Assembly: GCA_965276835.1 (NCBI GenBank)
Contig: OZ255631.1
Span: 1,302,001-1,366,000, forward strand
Direction: 5' to 3'
DNA from: BOG-932 sp965276835
GTDB lineage: Bacteria > Pseudomonadota > Alphaproteobacteria > BOG-932 > Roseiterribacteraceae
Length of the DNA: 64,000 bases
This document shows positions 1 through 8,046 of this stretch, in pieces (positions within the stretch are counted from its first letter, which is position 1; every line of letters begins with the position of its first letter). The translations under genes and the position numbers were made by a program. The notes below the pieces were generated by a model. The model searched no databases, was not told the origin of the DNA, and saw only the letters and a list, made by a program, of their open reading frames with translations.

Positions 1-1381
1 GGATCAGCGGCAAGCCCTTGGTTTCCTGTGCCAGGCTGAGCTGAAGATGATGGCCCGGGATCGCCTCGTGATAAGTCAGTGTCGGCAAGGCCCATGTCGG
101 CAGCTCGGCCGTATCGCGCAGGTTGATGTAATAGGCGCCGGGGCGTGAACCATCGAGCGATCCGGCTTCATAATAGCCGCCAGGCGCCCCCGCCTCGGTG
201 TTTTTCGGTACACGCCGAATCTCGACGGTGGTCTTCGGCAGGGTCCGGAAATAGCCGGGCAGCTTGGCTTGAACCACCGCCACCTTGGCATTCAGGTCGG
301 CCAGCAGTTTTTCCTTCGCGGCGTCTGTGTTGTCGTAGAGATAGCGTTTGTCGGCGAACATGGCGGCGAGGCGTTTGCCGACGGTGCCGTCAGACAGGCC
401 CTGTGCCTTTAACAGCGGATCCAGTTCAGCGGAGAGGCTGGCAACCATCTCCACCCCGGTCTTATGAATCTCGTCCGGCGCCATCGCCGAGGTGGTGTAT
501 CCCTTTAACGACACGCGATAATATTCCGGCCCGTCCGGCAGGCGCGCGATGCCCGCGTCGTGGACCGCGCCCGGCCGCAACTCTTTAAGAAAGGCCGCTT
601 GCCGCGCCAGAGCCGGGAGGACCTTCCCGGTATAGATCGCCGCTGCCTTGGCCTGGTAATCCCCTACGATCCCTTTGTTTTTTGTCCGGCGTACGATCGA
701 CGTTACGACGGTCGCCTTATCGGCCGGCGTGTCGAGAAATGCCTGCATCTGGACCAACGTCTTGTCGATCACGAAATCCGGTGGGGTAACCCCGGCCTTC
801 ACATCGTGGCGCGCCTGTTCCAGTTCCTGATCCATGACGCGGGCGAACGCATTGAGGCGCGACAGATAGGCGTCGGCGTCATTCTTGGTTTCGATGGAAT
901 GCTGGGTATCCAGGAAATCGGGAATGCTTTGATAGGCGCCGTTCAGCTGGCTGAGGATATACGGCGCGCCGGAACCGCCGCCGCCGTAATTGAAGGCGTC
1001 GTCTCCTTCCTTTTGGGTCTGCAGCGTGAACAGCACTGTGTCGTAATTGGCGGCGTCGATCCCGCTGAGTGCGGACCTGTCGATCGCCTTTAATTTTGCG
1101 ATCCGCTTGGCATTGGCGATTTTCTCCCTTGCGGTTGCCGCCAGAGAGGCATCCGTGAGGCGCGATTTCAGGCCTGCCAGCGTGCCGCTGTCGAGACCGA
1201 GGCTGGTGGCGGCTTCGGGACTCCGCTCGAACGTCTCCTGGACGAATTCATCGAACAGTGCGTTCATCTTTTTTGTGACGTTCGCGCCGGATGCCGGCTT
1301 GGTCGGGTCGGCTTTAACCGCATAGGAAGACAGGATCGCGGCGGCAGCGCCGCCGAGCATCAGGTCACGGCGATTGAGCAT
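1..1381 (-). CDS. DUF885 family protein, Tat-type leader, C-terminus cut by window edge
   Basis: Reads on the minus strand from ATG at 1381 and is still open at base 1, so 460 codons are present and the C-terminus lies outside the window. The N-terminus MLNRRDLMLGGAAAAIL looks like a twin-arginine leader, suggesting export. Near the cut end the sequence YHEAIPGHHLQ (window bases about 47-73) is the HExxH-like metal motif typical of DUF885 proteins, which resemble zinc carboxypeptidases. Family function is mostly unknown; peptidase activity is inferred. The gene is divergent from the small membrane gene at 1567, so the 185-base gap probably holds both promoters. Confidence 0.85.
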   Translation of the reverse strand, partial: MLNRRDLMLGGAAAAILSSYAVKADPTKPASGANVTKKMNALFDEFVQETFERSPEAATSLGLDSGTLAGLKSRLTDASLAATAREKIANAKRIAKLKAIDRSALSGIDAANYDTVLFTLQTQKEGDDAFNYGGGGSGAPYILSQLNGAYQSIPDFLDTQHSIETKNDADAYLSRLNAFARVMDQELEQARHDVKAGVTPPDFVIDKTLVQMQAFLDTPADKATVVTSIVRRTKNKGIVGDYQAKAAAIYTGKVLPALARQAAFLKELRPGAVHDAGIARLPDGPEYYRVSLKGYTTSAMAPDEIHKTGVEMVASLSAELDPLLKAQGLSDGTVGKRLAAMFADKRYLYDNTDAAKEKLLADLNAKVAVVQAKLPGYFRTLPKTTVEIRRVPKNTEAGAPGGYYEAGSLDGSRPGAYYINLRDTAELPTWALPTLTYHEAIPGHHLQLSLAQETKGLPLI

Positions 1382-1566
1382 GAAATACCTTGTCCGGATT
1401 CGCTTATTCACGGAAGAAGCTCTGAAGCCTACACCCAAAGTCGGCAAGACATCCCTTTTTTCGATAAACCTCGCGGTGTTGTCGACGAACGCCGTGGCAG
1501 CCTTGGACCTACGGATTGTTCGGTTCGCTTGATCCTGTCCGCCCAACGGGTAGAGTCCGGGGCAGG

Positions 1567-2025
1567 ATGATTACAGCGCTTCTGATTCTGCACGGGCTGT
1601 TGGCGGTCGCGCTCTTGGGTGCGATTACGCATCAGGCATTCGCAACCGGCCGTCCCGCCAAGAGGCCCAGCTTCGTCGCGCGGTATCGCGCTGTGGCCGC
1701 GTCAGGCTACGCCAGCGCAGTGGTTGTGCTGTTCATTGTCACCAGCGTCGGCGGCGCCTTGCTTTATCCGCAATACCGGCTGGATATCCGGCCGACATTG
1801 GAGGATCTGGATCTGCGGGCCGCCAACGGTGTGTTCGAAATCAAGGAGCATCTCGCGGCGATCGGGCTGGGACTGCTGCCCGCTTATTGGTTTTTCTGGC
1901 GGCAGCCGCTCGGCGCCGACGGAGTGATCGCCCGCCGTTACTTGACATGGCTGCTGACCTTCATCGTGTGGTGGAATTTCCTGGTTGGTCATGTTCTGAA
2001 CAATATCAGGGGGTTCTTCCAATGA
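1567..2025 (+). CDS. unrecognised four-helix membrane protein, first gene of a trio
   Basis: 152 residues starting MITALLILHGLL. An upstream in-frame ATG at 1516 exists, but the start at 1567 follows a purine-rich GGGGCAGG and puts a hydrophobic helix right at the N-terminus. About four hydrophobic segments are visible (near residues 1-22, 45-65, 90-115, 125-145). The motif FEIKEHLAAIGLGLLPAYWF sits in the third; its conserved-looking E, K and H could bind a cofactor, but that is speculation. It overlaps the next gene by ATGA, so the two are translationally coupled. I do not recognise a named family. Confidence 0.7.
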   Translation: MITALLILHGLLAVALLGAITHQAFATGRPAKRPSFVARYRAVAASGYASAVVVLFIVTSVGGALLYPQYRLDIRPTLEDLDLRAANGVFEIKEHLAAIGLGLLPAYWFFWRQPLGADGVIARRYLTWLLTFIVWWNFLVGHVLNNIRGFFQ

Positions 2026-2336
2026 CCGGTCACGGAAGATACGCGATATTTTCCATCGTTTTCGGTGTGGCGTACACCCTCGCCTTCTACTTCAATCTGG
2101 CGGCGTTCAAGTACTACCCGCTAGTCGGCGCGTTCCATTTCGCCGACCAGGATAAGCACGCCGGGCCACCGATTTCCTGGTACGGATGGATCGTATCCGC
2201 CGCGCTTGTCAGTCTTCCGATCGCATTTCTGGTTCCGCGCCGCTTGGCCGACAGGTTGTCGCCGACGTGGGCGGGCCTGATCCCGGTAGCCCTGGTCGTG
2301 CTCGTGCTGATCTATGAGAAGCGGTGGTTTCTGTGA
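2022..2336 (+). CDS. unrecognised small membrane protein, second gene of trio
   Basis: 104 residues. The start ATG at 2022 overlaps the stop of the preceding gene (ATGA), which is strong evidence for coupled translation and for this start. Three hydrophobic segments are visible (about residues 8-30, 48-67 and 80-98). A more polar loop, YYPLVGAFHFADQDKHAGPP, carries two His and two Asp residues. With its upstream neighbour it probably forms a two-subunit inner-membrane complex. No family recognised. Confidence 0.65.
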   Translation: MTGHGRYAIFSIVFGVAYTLAFYFNLAAFKYYPLVGAFHFADQDKHAGPPISWYGWIVSAALVSLPIAFLVPRRLADRLSPTWAGLIPVALVVLVLIYEKRWFL

Positions 2337-2420
2337 TCTTGAATGCGCGTTCGAGCACGCCAATTCTTTGACTGAATCGATGGTGCGATGCTATATTGCA
2401 TCCATAAATTGGAGGGTCGC

Positions 2421-2858
2421 ATGAAACGCCCGCGTTATCTTCTGCCCCTGGGAGGGGGCATCCTTGGGGTCGGACTGCTGGTATCGGGTATAGCGCTCGC
2501 CAATGGCGGCGAGTTCTTCCTGCCGGCGCCGGAGCACGGCAAGGTCGATCTTGTGTATTTCGGCCACATCAAGGACACCGACGGCAATTACCTCGACGGC
2601 GTCGAAATGACGATCAAGGTCGATGGCATCGGCATGACCTTCCCGTTCGACAATGACAGCGTCGGCCATTACCGCAGCCCCGATGTGGGTGCCTCGATCA
2701 AGGATAACGGCGAGACAGTCGATCCCAGCAAGATCACCATCACTGCCACCAAGAAGGGCTATAAGGTGGTCACGCCGAAGACAGACGCCGTGCCGCAGAA
2801 GGCCGACGGCACGTACGAAATCGACTTTGTGCTGACCAAGGAAATGGCTTCGAATTAA
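2421..2858 (+). CDS. secreted protein with carboxypeptidase-regulatory/Ig-like fold, third gene of trio
   Basis: 145 residues. ATG at 2421 is preceded by GGAGGG at 2411-2416, preferred over an in-frame ATG at 2388. Residues 1-27 form a signal peptide ending near ALA. The mature part alternates short strands (HIKDTDGNYLDGVEMTIKV) and ends with a conserved-looking ITATKKGYKVVTPK segment. This resembles transthyretin or carboxypeptidase regulatory-like domains, a fold-level inference. It lies 84 bases after the two membrane genes on the same strand and may be the periplasmic member of the same system. Its stop overlaps the convergent gene's stop by four bases. Confidence 0.65.
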   Translation: MKRPRYLLPLGGGILGVGLLVSGIALANGGEFFLPAPEHGKVDLVYFGHIKDTDGNYLDGVEMTIKVDGIGMTFPFDNDSVGHYRSPDVGASIKDNGETVDPSKITITATKKGYKVVTPKTDAVPQKADGTYEIDFVLTKEMASN

Positions 2859-3871
2859 AGCAATGGCGGCGCATACATAAGCCCGCCGTCGGTCCAGAGC
2901 CGGTTAAGGCCGCGATCGAGCTTGATCGCGCTGTCGGGGCCGAGATTTCGCGCGAACATCTCGCCGTAGTTTCCGACAGCCTTCACGATATTCCTCGCCC
3001 AGCGTTCATCGAGACCAAGCGCCTTGCCGTTACCTGGGATGACCCCAAGGAAATGCCGCGAATTAGGGTTTTGGGATAACACAAAAACATCGACATTCGA
3101 TGAGGTTATGTGGAGTTCCTCAGCCTCGATCAGAGCGAAGACACTCCATCTCACCACTTCAAAAAACCGGTCGTCGCCCTGGCGAACCAGCGGCGCCAGC
3201 GGCTCCTTGGAAAACTCGTCCTTCAGGATCGTGTAATCGGCCGGCCGCGGCAGCCCGGCCCGTATCGCCGCCAACATCGTCTTGTCGCCGCTGTAAGCTG
3301 CGCATTCGCCGGCCAGGAACCGTTTAACGGCATCGGCACGGTCGGCGATCACGACCGGCTTCAAATCCAAATCCCGCATTTGCGAATAGCGCACGAGGTT
3401 GCCGGCCCAGCCCTCCCCCTGCTCCACGCACACCGGCTTACCGGCAAGCACCCCGGCATCCGCCACGCCGGCAGGCGCCATCAGCCCCTGCCCGTCATAA
3501 TAGGTAATCGGGCCGAACATCAGCCCCAGCGGGGTTTCGCGGGTCAACGCCCAGGTCAGGCGACGGATGACGACGTCGACTTCCGGCGCACGCTTGAAGA
3601 TGCCTACGTCGTCGGCCTGAACGAACCTGACCTTATCCGGCGTTCCGAAGATCGCCGCGGCCACCGCGCGGCAAGTATCGATATCGAAGCCGCCATAACT
3701 GCCGTCAGGGTTCAGGACCGCAAATCCGGTGACACCGGGAAGCACGCCACAGGTCAGATGACCACGCGCCCTGATCGCTGCCAGTCTGTCCCCTTTTGCC
3801 TCAGCCGCCTTCGCCCCCGTCACCGACAGGCAGGCAATCGCGAGTAGAACAGCGAGGCGAAGCGCACTCAC
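2855..3871 (-). CDS. periplasmic amino-acid-type substrate-binding protein (AapJ-like)
   Basis: 338 residues with a signal peptide (MSALRLAVLLAIACLSVTGAK). The mature start LAAIRARGHLTCGVLPGVTGFA and later GSYGGFDIDTCRAVAAAIFG are typical of the general L-amino-acid ABC transporter binding protein AapJ/BztA. The GTG start overlaps the smpB stop (GTGA), so it is the third gene of a dapA-smpB operon. No permease or ATPase gene lies nearby, so it may work with a remote transporter, or act as an orphan sensor or binding protein. Substrate is not predictable beyond the family. Confidence 0.85.
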   Translation of the reverse strand: MSALRLAVLLAIACLSVTGAKAAEAKGDRLAAIRARGHLTCGVLPGVTGFAVLNPDGSYGGFDIDTCRAVAAAIFGTPDKVRFVQADDVGIFKRAPEVDVVIRRLTWALTRETPLGLMFGPITYYDGQGLMAPAGVADAGVLAGKPVCVEQGEGWAGNLVRYSQMRDLDLKPVVIADRADAVKRFLAGECAAYSGDKTMLAAIRAGLPRPADYTILKDEFSKEPLAPLVRQGDDRFFEVVRWSVFALIEAEELHITSSNVDVFVLSQNPNSRHFLGVIPGNGKALGLDERWARNIVKAVGNYGEMFARNLGPDSAIKLDRGLNRLWTDGGLMYAPPLL

Positions 3872-4341
3872 CCCCGGTTCCGCAACAGGCGTGCCTTGTC
3901 GCGCTGCCAGTCGCGCGCCTTGTCGGACTCGCGCTTGTCTTCCTTGCGCTTGCCCTTGGCCAAGCCGAGCTGAACCTTGGCAATGCCGCGCGGATTGAAA
4001 TAGACCGATAGCGGGACGATCGTGACGCCTTCGCGTTTGATCGACCCCATCAGCTTGGTCATCTCCTTCCGGTGCAGCAGCAGCTTTCGCGGGCGCTTGA
4101 CCTCGTGCTGCAGCAGCCGGTGGGCCTGCTTATATTCCGGGATGTGGGCGTTCATCAGGTACAAGTCGCCGTCCTGCTCGCGCGCGAACGCCTCGGCGAT
4201 ACTGGCTTGCCCGGTCCGCAGCGACTTCACCTCGGTGCCGAGCAGCACGATGCCGGCATCGACCGTATCTTCGATGAAGTAATCGTGCCGGGCGCGGCGG
4301 TTCTGCGCCGCGATCTTGCCCGGCGGGTCGGCAGCCGCCAT
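3868..4341 (-). CDS. smpB: SsrA-binding protein SmpB
   Basis: 157 residues, the normal SmpB length. It binds tmRNA and is needed for trans-translation, which rescues stalled ribosomes and tags nascent peptides. The conserved OB-fold starts IAAQNRRARHDYFIEDTVDAG and continues through EVKSLRTGQASIAEAFA. The basic C-terminal tail LAKGKRKEDKRESDKARDW enters the decoding site. The ATG overlaps the last base of the dapA stop codon (TAATG), and the downstream GTGA overlap continues the operon. The tmRNA gene is not in this window. Confidence 0.98.
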   Translation of the reverse strand: MAAADPPGKIAAQNRRARHDYFIEDTVDAGIVLLGTEVKSLRTGQASIAEAFAREQDGDLYLMNAHIPEYKQAHRLLQHEVKRPRKLLLHRKEMTKLMGSIKREGVTIVPLSVYFNPRGIAKVQLGLAKGKRKEDKRESDKARDWQRDKARLLRNRG

Positions 4342-5216
4342 TAGCTCAAAATACCCGCATAACGCATAGCGCTTTCAACAGCTTTGCGCGCATCCGGAGT
4401 CGCCTCCGTCAGCGGCAGGCGCACGCTGCCGTCACAGAAGCCGAGCAGGCTGGCGGCATATTTTATCGGAATCGGATTCACCTCGAAGAACAAGGCGGTA
4501 TTCAGCGGCGTCAGCAGGTCGCGGATGCGCGCCACCTCCTTGATGTCGCCCTTGCGCCATGCCGCCTGCAGCCCCGAGGAGAGCGCCGGCGCGACGTTGG
4601 CCGTGACGGAAATCAAACCATGCCCGCCCTGCGCCAGGAACGCGGCTGCCGTTGGGTCTTCGCCGGACAGTTGGCAGAAATCGGGGCCGATCGCATGCAG
4701 GATACGGCTGGGACGCGACAGATCGGCGGTCGCGTCCTTCACCCCGACGATGCGCGGCAATTTGGCCATGCGCGCCATCGTTTCGACGGAAACGTCGATA
4801 ACGCTGCGTCCGGGGATATTATAAACGATAATCGGAATGTCGACGGAGTCGTGGATCGCCTTATAGTGCTGGTACAACCCCTCCTGGGTTGGCTTGTTAT
4901 AATATGGCGTGACGATCAGGGCGGCATCGGCGCCGCTCTTCTGGGCAGCCTGGGTGAGGCTAACCGCTTCGCTGGTGGAGTTTGAGCCGGTCCCGGCAAT
5001 GACGGGAACGCGGCCCGCGGCCGCCTCGACGCACAGCCGGATCACCCGCTCATGCTCCGCATGGGACATGGTGGCCGACTCACCGGTCGACCCGCTGGGC
5101 ACCAAACCGTTGGAGCCTTGCGCGATTTGCCATTCGACGAACCGCTGGAACGCGGCATCGTCGATCTGGCCGTTCGTGAAAGGCGTGATGAGAGCAGGAA
5201 TGGATCCGAAAAACAT
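4341..5216 (-). CDS. dapA: 4-hydroxy-tetrahydrodipicolinate synthase
   Basis: 291 residues from ATG at 5216, chosen because GGAGG lies six bases upstream and the protein then begins MFFGSIPALITPF as in the family; the reading frame extends upstream without support. It condenses pyruvate with aspartate semialdehyde, the first committed step of lysine and diaminopimelate synthesis in the cytoplasm. Visible residues are GSTGESATM, the catalytic Tyr in IIVYNIPGR (about 132) and the Schiff-base Lys in IVGVKDAT (about 160). It is the first gene of dapA-smpB-binding protein and divergent from slt, with only 28 bases between the chosen starts. Confidence 0.97.
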   Translation of the reverse strand: MFFGSIPALITPFTNGQIDDAAFQRFVEWQIAQGSNGLVPSGSTGESATMSHAEHERVIRLCVEAAAGRVPVIAGTGSNSTSEAVSLTQAAQKSGADAALIVTPYYNKPTQEGLYQHYKAIHDSVDIPIIVYNIPGRSVIDVSVETMARMAKLPRIVGVKDATADLSRPSRILHAIGPDFCQLSGEDPTAAAFLAQGGHGLISVTANVAPALSSGLQAAWRKGDIKEVARIRDLLTPLNTALFFEVNPIPIKYAASLLGFCDGSVRLPLTEATPDARKAVESAMRYAGILS

Positions 5217-5244
5217 GCATAACCTCCGCGGGGCTTTCGCCCAC

Positions 5245-7227
5245 ATGGCTGCGAACTTAGTCGGCAGCGTCCGGCCCGGCAAGGCGAGCTTGTGCATAAT
5301 CGTCGTGGCGAGCTGCGCATTTTTCGCGGCGCCGGCCAAGGCGTTTACCGCAGGCGAAACCTCGGCCGCCCGTACGGCGTTGGCTGATGCCGACCGCGGG
5401 CGCTGGGACGACGCCTATCAAACCGCCGACCACGCGCATTTCCCACTTCTGAGCAAATTGATCACATGGCTCGACTACACCAACCAGGGGACGACGGCGG
5501 ATTTTGCCCATGTCAGCGCCTTCATCATGGCGAATCCGGATTGGCCATCGCAGAATACGCTTAGAAAGCGAGCCGAGGACATGATCGGCGACGCCGATTC
5601 CGCATCGACGCTGGTCCCATGGTTCCAGCGTTACGCCCCCCTTACCCCCGGCGGCGCGGGTCACTTTATCGACTCGCTGAACGCAACCAACCAGCATGCG
5701 ACCGCTGAGGCCACTGCGCGGCAATTCCTGGTCGACGGTACGATGACGGCAGGACAGGTCGCGGAATTCACCGGCCGCTTTCAGCCGATGCTGCGTGAGG
5801 TCGATTACGAGCTGCGGGTCGACCGGCTGATCTGGGCCCGAAATATCCAGGAGGCGTCGGCTGAGCTTGCCTATCTGAACCCCGTGGCGCGGGCGGTGGC
5901 ACAGACCCGCATTGCCTTTGCCAACGGATCCGCCGACGCGATGGGCATGTTCTCGCAGTTGTCGCGCGATCAGCAGAACGACCTGGGTCTACTGTATGAC
6001 CGCATGCGCTGGATGCGGAAGCAGAACCGTGACAGCGAGGCGATATCCTTGTTGCAGGTCGCGCCGCCGACCCTGCCCCATGCCGACCTGTGGTGGGCCG
6101 AACGCGCGGCGCTGGCGCGGCGGGCGCTGGAGAGCGGCGAAGTAAAGACGGCCTATGAACTGGCGCGGGATCACCGCCAGGCGAGCGGCGCGGCCCTGGC
6201 TGACGGCGAGTGGTTCTCCGGCTGGCTGGCGCTGCGCTTTCTGCACGATCCGAAAGCGGCGGCGACGCACTTCAAGACGATGCAGGACACTGTCAAATTC
6301 GCCAGCAGCATCTCGCGTGCCGACTATTGGATGGGGCGCACGCAGGAAGAGCTGGGCAATCAGGCGGCAGCGGACAAGCAGTATCGGGCGGCATCCGCCT
6401 ATATCGGCACCTATTACGGACAGCTTGCGCTTGCCAAGATCAACCCATCCGCCCGCCTGACTCTGCCGCCGCAACCGCAGGTGGGAGGACTCGAGGCGCG
6501 AAGCTATAGCAATCGCGAACTGGTCCAGGTCGCAGATCTATTCACCGCGGTCGGCGAATCCGATCTGGGCGACCCGTTCATCCGCCGGCTGATCGAGCTG
6601 GCGCGGACTCCAGAAGATTCGCTGCTGGCGATGCATCTGGCGAAGGCCAACAACACCGTGGCCGCTCAGGTGCGGGTGGCTAAAAAGCTGATGTCCGAGG
6701 ACGGGATGCCGCTCCTGGCGGACGGCTTCCCGCTAGTCCAGGCAACGCCCAAAGCGCCGGAACCGGCACTCGTCCATGCGATCATCCGGCAAGAGAGCGA
6801 ATTCAATCAGAAGGCTCTGAGCCCGTCGGGTGCGCTGGGCCTGATGCAGTTGATGCCGGGGACCGCGCGCGAGACCGCCGGCAAGATGAAGATGCGGAAG
6901 TTCAACGTCAAAACCCTAACCACGGACCCGCGGACGAACATCACGATCGGATCGAATTATCTGAACGGTCTGGTCGACAAATTCGACGGGTCATACGTCA
7001 TGGCGATCGCCGGCTACAATTCCGGCCCAGGGCATGTTCTGACCTGGCGTGAGGAGAATGGCAGTCCCACCGGAGATTTGGATAAGTCGATCGATTGGGT
7101 CGAGAAAATCACGCTGAACGAGACGCGAAACTATGTGCAGCGCGTCATGGAAAACCTGCAGATCTATCGAGCACGGCTGGCCGGCGGATCGGCCCCGAAC
7201 AACATCGCCAAGGATCTGGTGCGATAG
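5245..7227 (+). CDS. slt: soluble lytic murein transglycosylase
   Basis: About 660 residues from ATG 5245; ATG 5215 is an equally in-frame alternative overlapping dapA by two bases. A signal peptide ends near FFAAPAKA, placing it in the periplasm. The long N-terminal part is an alpha-solenoid (U/L domain) with repeated helical pairs. The C-terminal SLT domain has the catalytic Glu in VHAIIRQESEFN, then GALGLMQLMPGTA and IAGYNSGPGHV. It cleaves the MurNAc-GlcNAc bond to give 1,6-anhydro ends. Two further murein genes lie immediately downstream on the other strand. Confidence 0.95.
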   Translation: MAANLVGSVRPGKASLCIIVVASCAFFAAPAKAFTAGETSAARTALADADRGRWDDAYQTADHAHFPLLSKLITWLDYTNQGTTADFAHVSAFIMANPDWPSQNTLRKRAEDMIGDADSASTLVPWFQRYAPLTPGGAGHFIDSLNATNQHATAEATARQFLVDGTMTAGQVAEFTGRFQPMLREVDYELRVDRLIWARNIQEASAELAYLNPVARAVAQTRIAFANGSADAMGMFSQLSRDQQNDLGLLYDRMRWMRKQNRDSEAISLLQVAPPTLPHADLWWAERAALARRALESGEVKTAYELARDHRQASGAALADGEWFSGWLALRFLHDPKAAATHFKTMQDTVKFASSISRADYWMGRTQEELGNQAAADKQYRAASAYIGTYYGQLALAKINPSARLTLPPQPQVGGLEARSYSNRELVQVADLFTAVGESDLGDPFIRRLIELARTPEDSLLAMHLAKANNTVAAQVRVAKKLMSEDGMPLLADGFPLVQATPKAPEPALVHAIIRQESEFNQKALSPSGALGLMQLMPGTARETAGKMKMRKFNVKTLTTDPRTNITIGSNYLNGLVDKFDGSYVMAIAGYNSGPGHVLTWREENGSPTGDLDKSIDWVEKITLNETRNYVQRVMENLQIYRARLAGGSAPNNIAKDLVR

Positions 7228-7234
7228 GTAAGCC

Positions 7235-7891
7235 TCAGCCGACCCAGCCGCGCACCGCGCCGGTGTCGATATGCACGAAATCGTCGTCCGGGTAATAACC
7301 GACGCCGCCCATCTTCATCGCGACGGCCGACTTGCGCAGGGAACCCAGGCGGGTTCCCGGTAGGCGCAGGTCGATGGCCTTGCCTTCGATATGCATGCTG
7401 TGCACGGCAACGCCTGACGATTCTTCGTGCATCATCGCGTTGGTTTCGGGCGAACGGTAACCGCAAACGACATGGAACTGCTGGCTGCTGCTTACACGGC
7501 GGTGAAGCGCGACCGCCAGGTCCAGCAGGCGCGGGTCGATCTGGTGGGTCTTGTTGTTGTAGTGGTCACGCAACAGCACGGAGATGGCGTGCATCGCACT
7601 TTTTACGTACTGCCCGTTCTGCATGTACTCGGCATTGAGCTTTTCGCCGGTATGCAGGTTGAAAAGAGAAATTTGGCGGCTCGCCCTCGAGGCGAGCAGT
7701 CTTGGGCTTTTGGCGATAACCTTCGGATTTTTGACGAGGATCTTCGGATCCTTGATCAGCACTTTCGCAAACGCCGGCGCCGGGCCCGCGAGGGCTGCAA
7801 CACCTAAACCGAGAGCCGCCCGGAGCATTGCCCGTCGAGCCAGTCTTTCAGTCGTCGAACCGTCCTCAAGGGGCGTTTGCTCCAAACTCAT
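7235..7891 (-). CDS. DUF882 (YcbK/M15-type) murein endopeptidase-like protein
   Basis: 218 residues. The N-terminus contains RRAMLRAALGLGVAALAG, a Tat-like export leader. The C-terminal DUF882/peptidase M15 domain has HVVCGYRSPETNAMM, SMHIEGKAIDLRL and FVHIDTGAVRGW, which supply the His-x(6)-Asp...His zinc set of the M15 fold. It is expected to cut peptide cross-links in murein; substrate specificity is unknown. It converges with slt (seven bases between stops) and is read in the same direction as the L,D-transpeptidase gene. Confidence 0.9.
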   Translation of the reverse strand: MSLEQTPLEDGSTTERLARRAMLRAALGLGVAALAGPAPAFAKVLIKDPKILVKNPKVIAKSPRLLASRASRQISLFNLHTGEKLNAEYMQNGQYVKSAMHAISVLLRDHYNNKTHQIDPRLLDLAVALHRRVSSSQQFHVVCGYRSPETNAMMHEESSGVAVHSMHIEGKAIDLRLPGTRLGSLRKSAVAMKMGGVGYYPDDDFVHIDTGAVRGWVG

Positions 7892-8046
7892 CCATCGGTC
7901 CCGGGAAAATTGAATTTCGCGGGAACTTTTTCACGGCGGGGAAAGCAGATCAAGATTTTTTTTGCGGCGCAACCGAATTGATCACACCGATTTATATAAT
8001 TATTACAAGATGTTAGCGGGCTATATCTTACGGATTTAGGCGGTGA

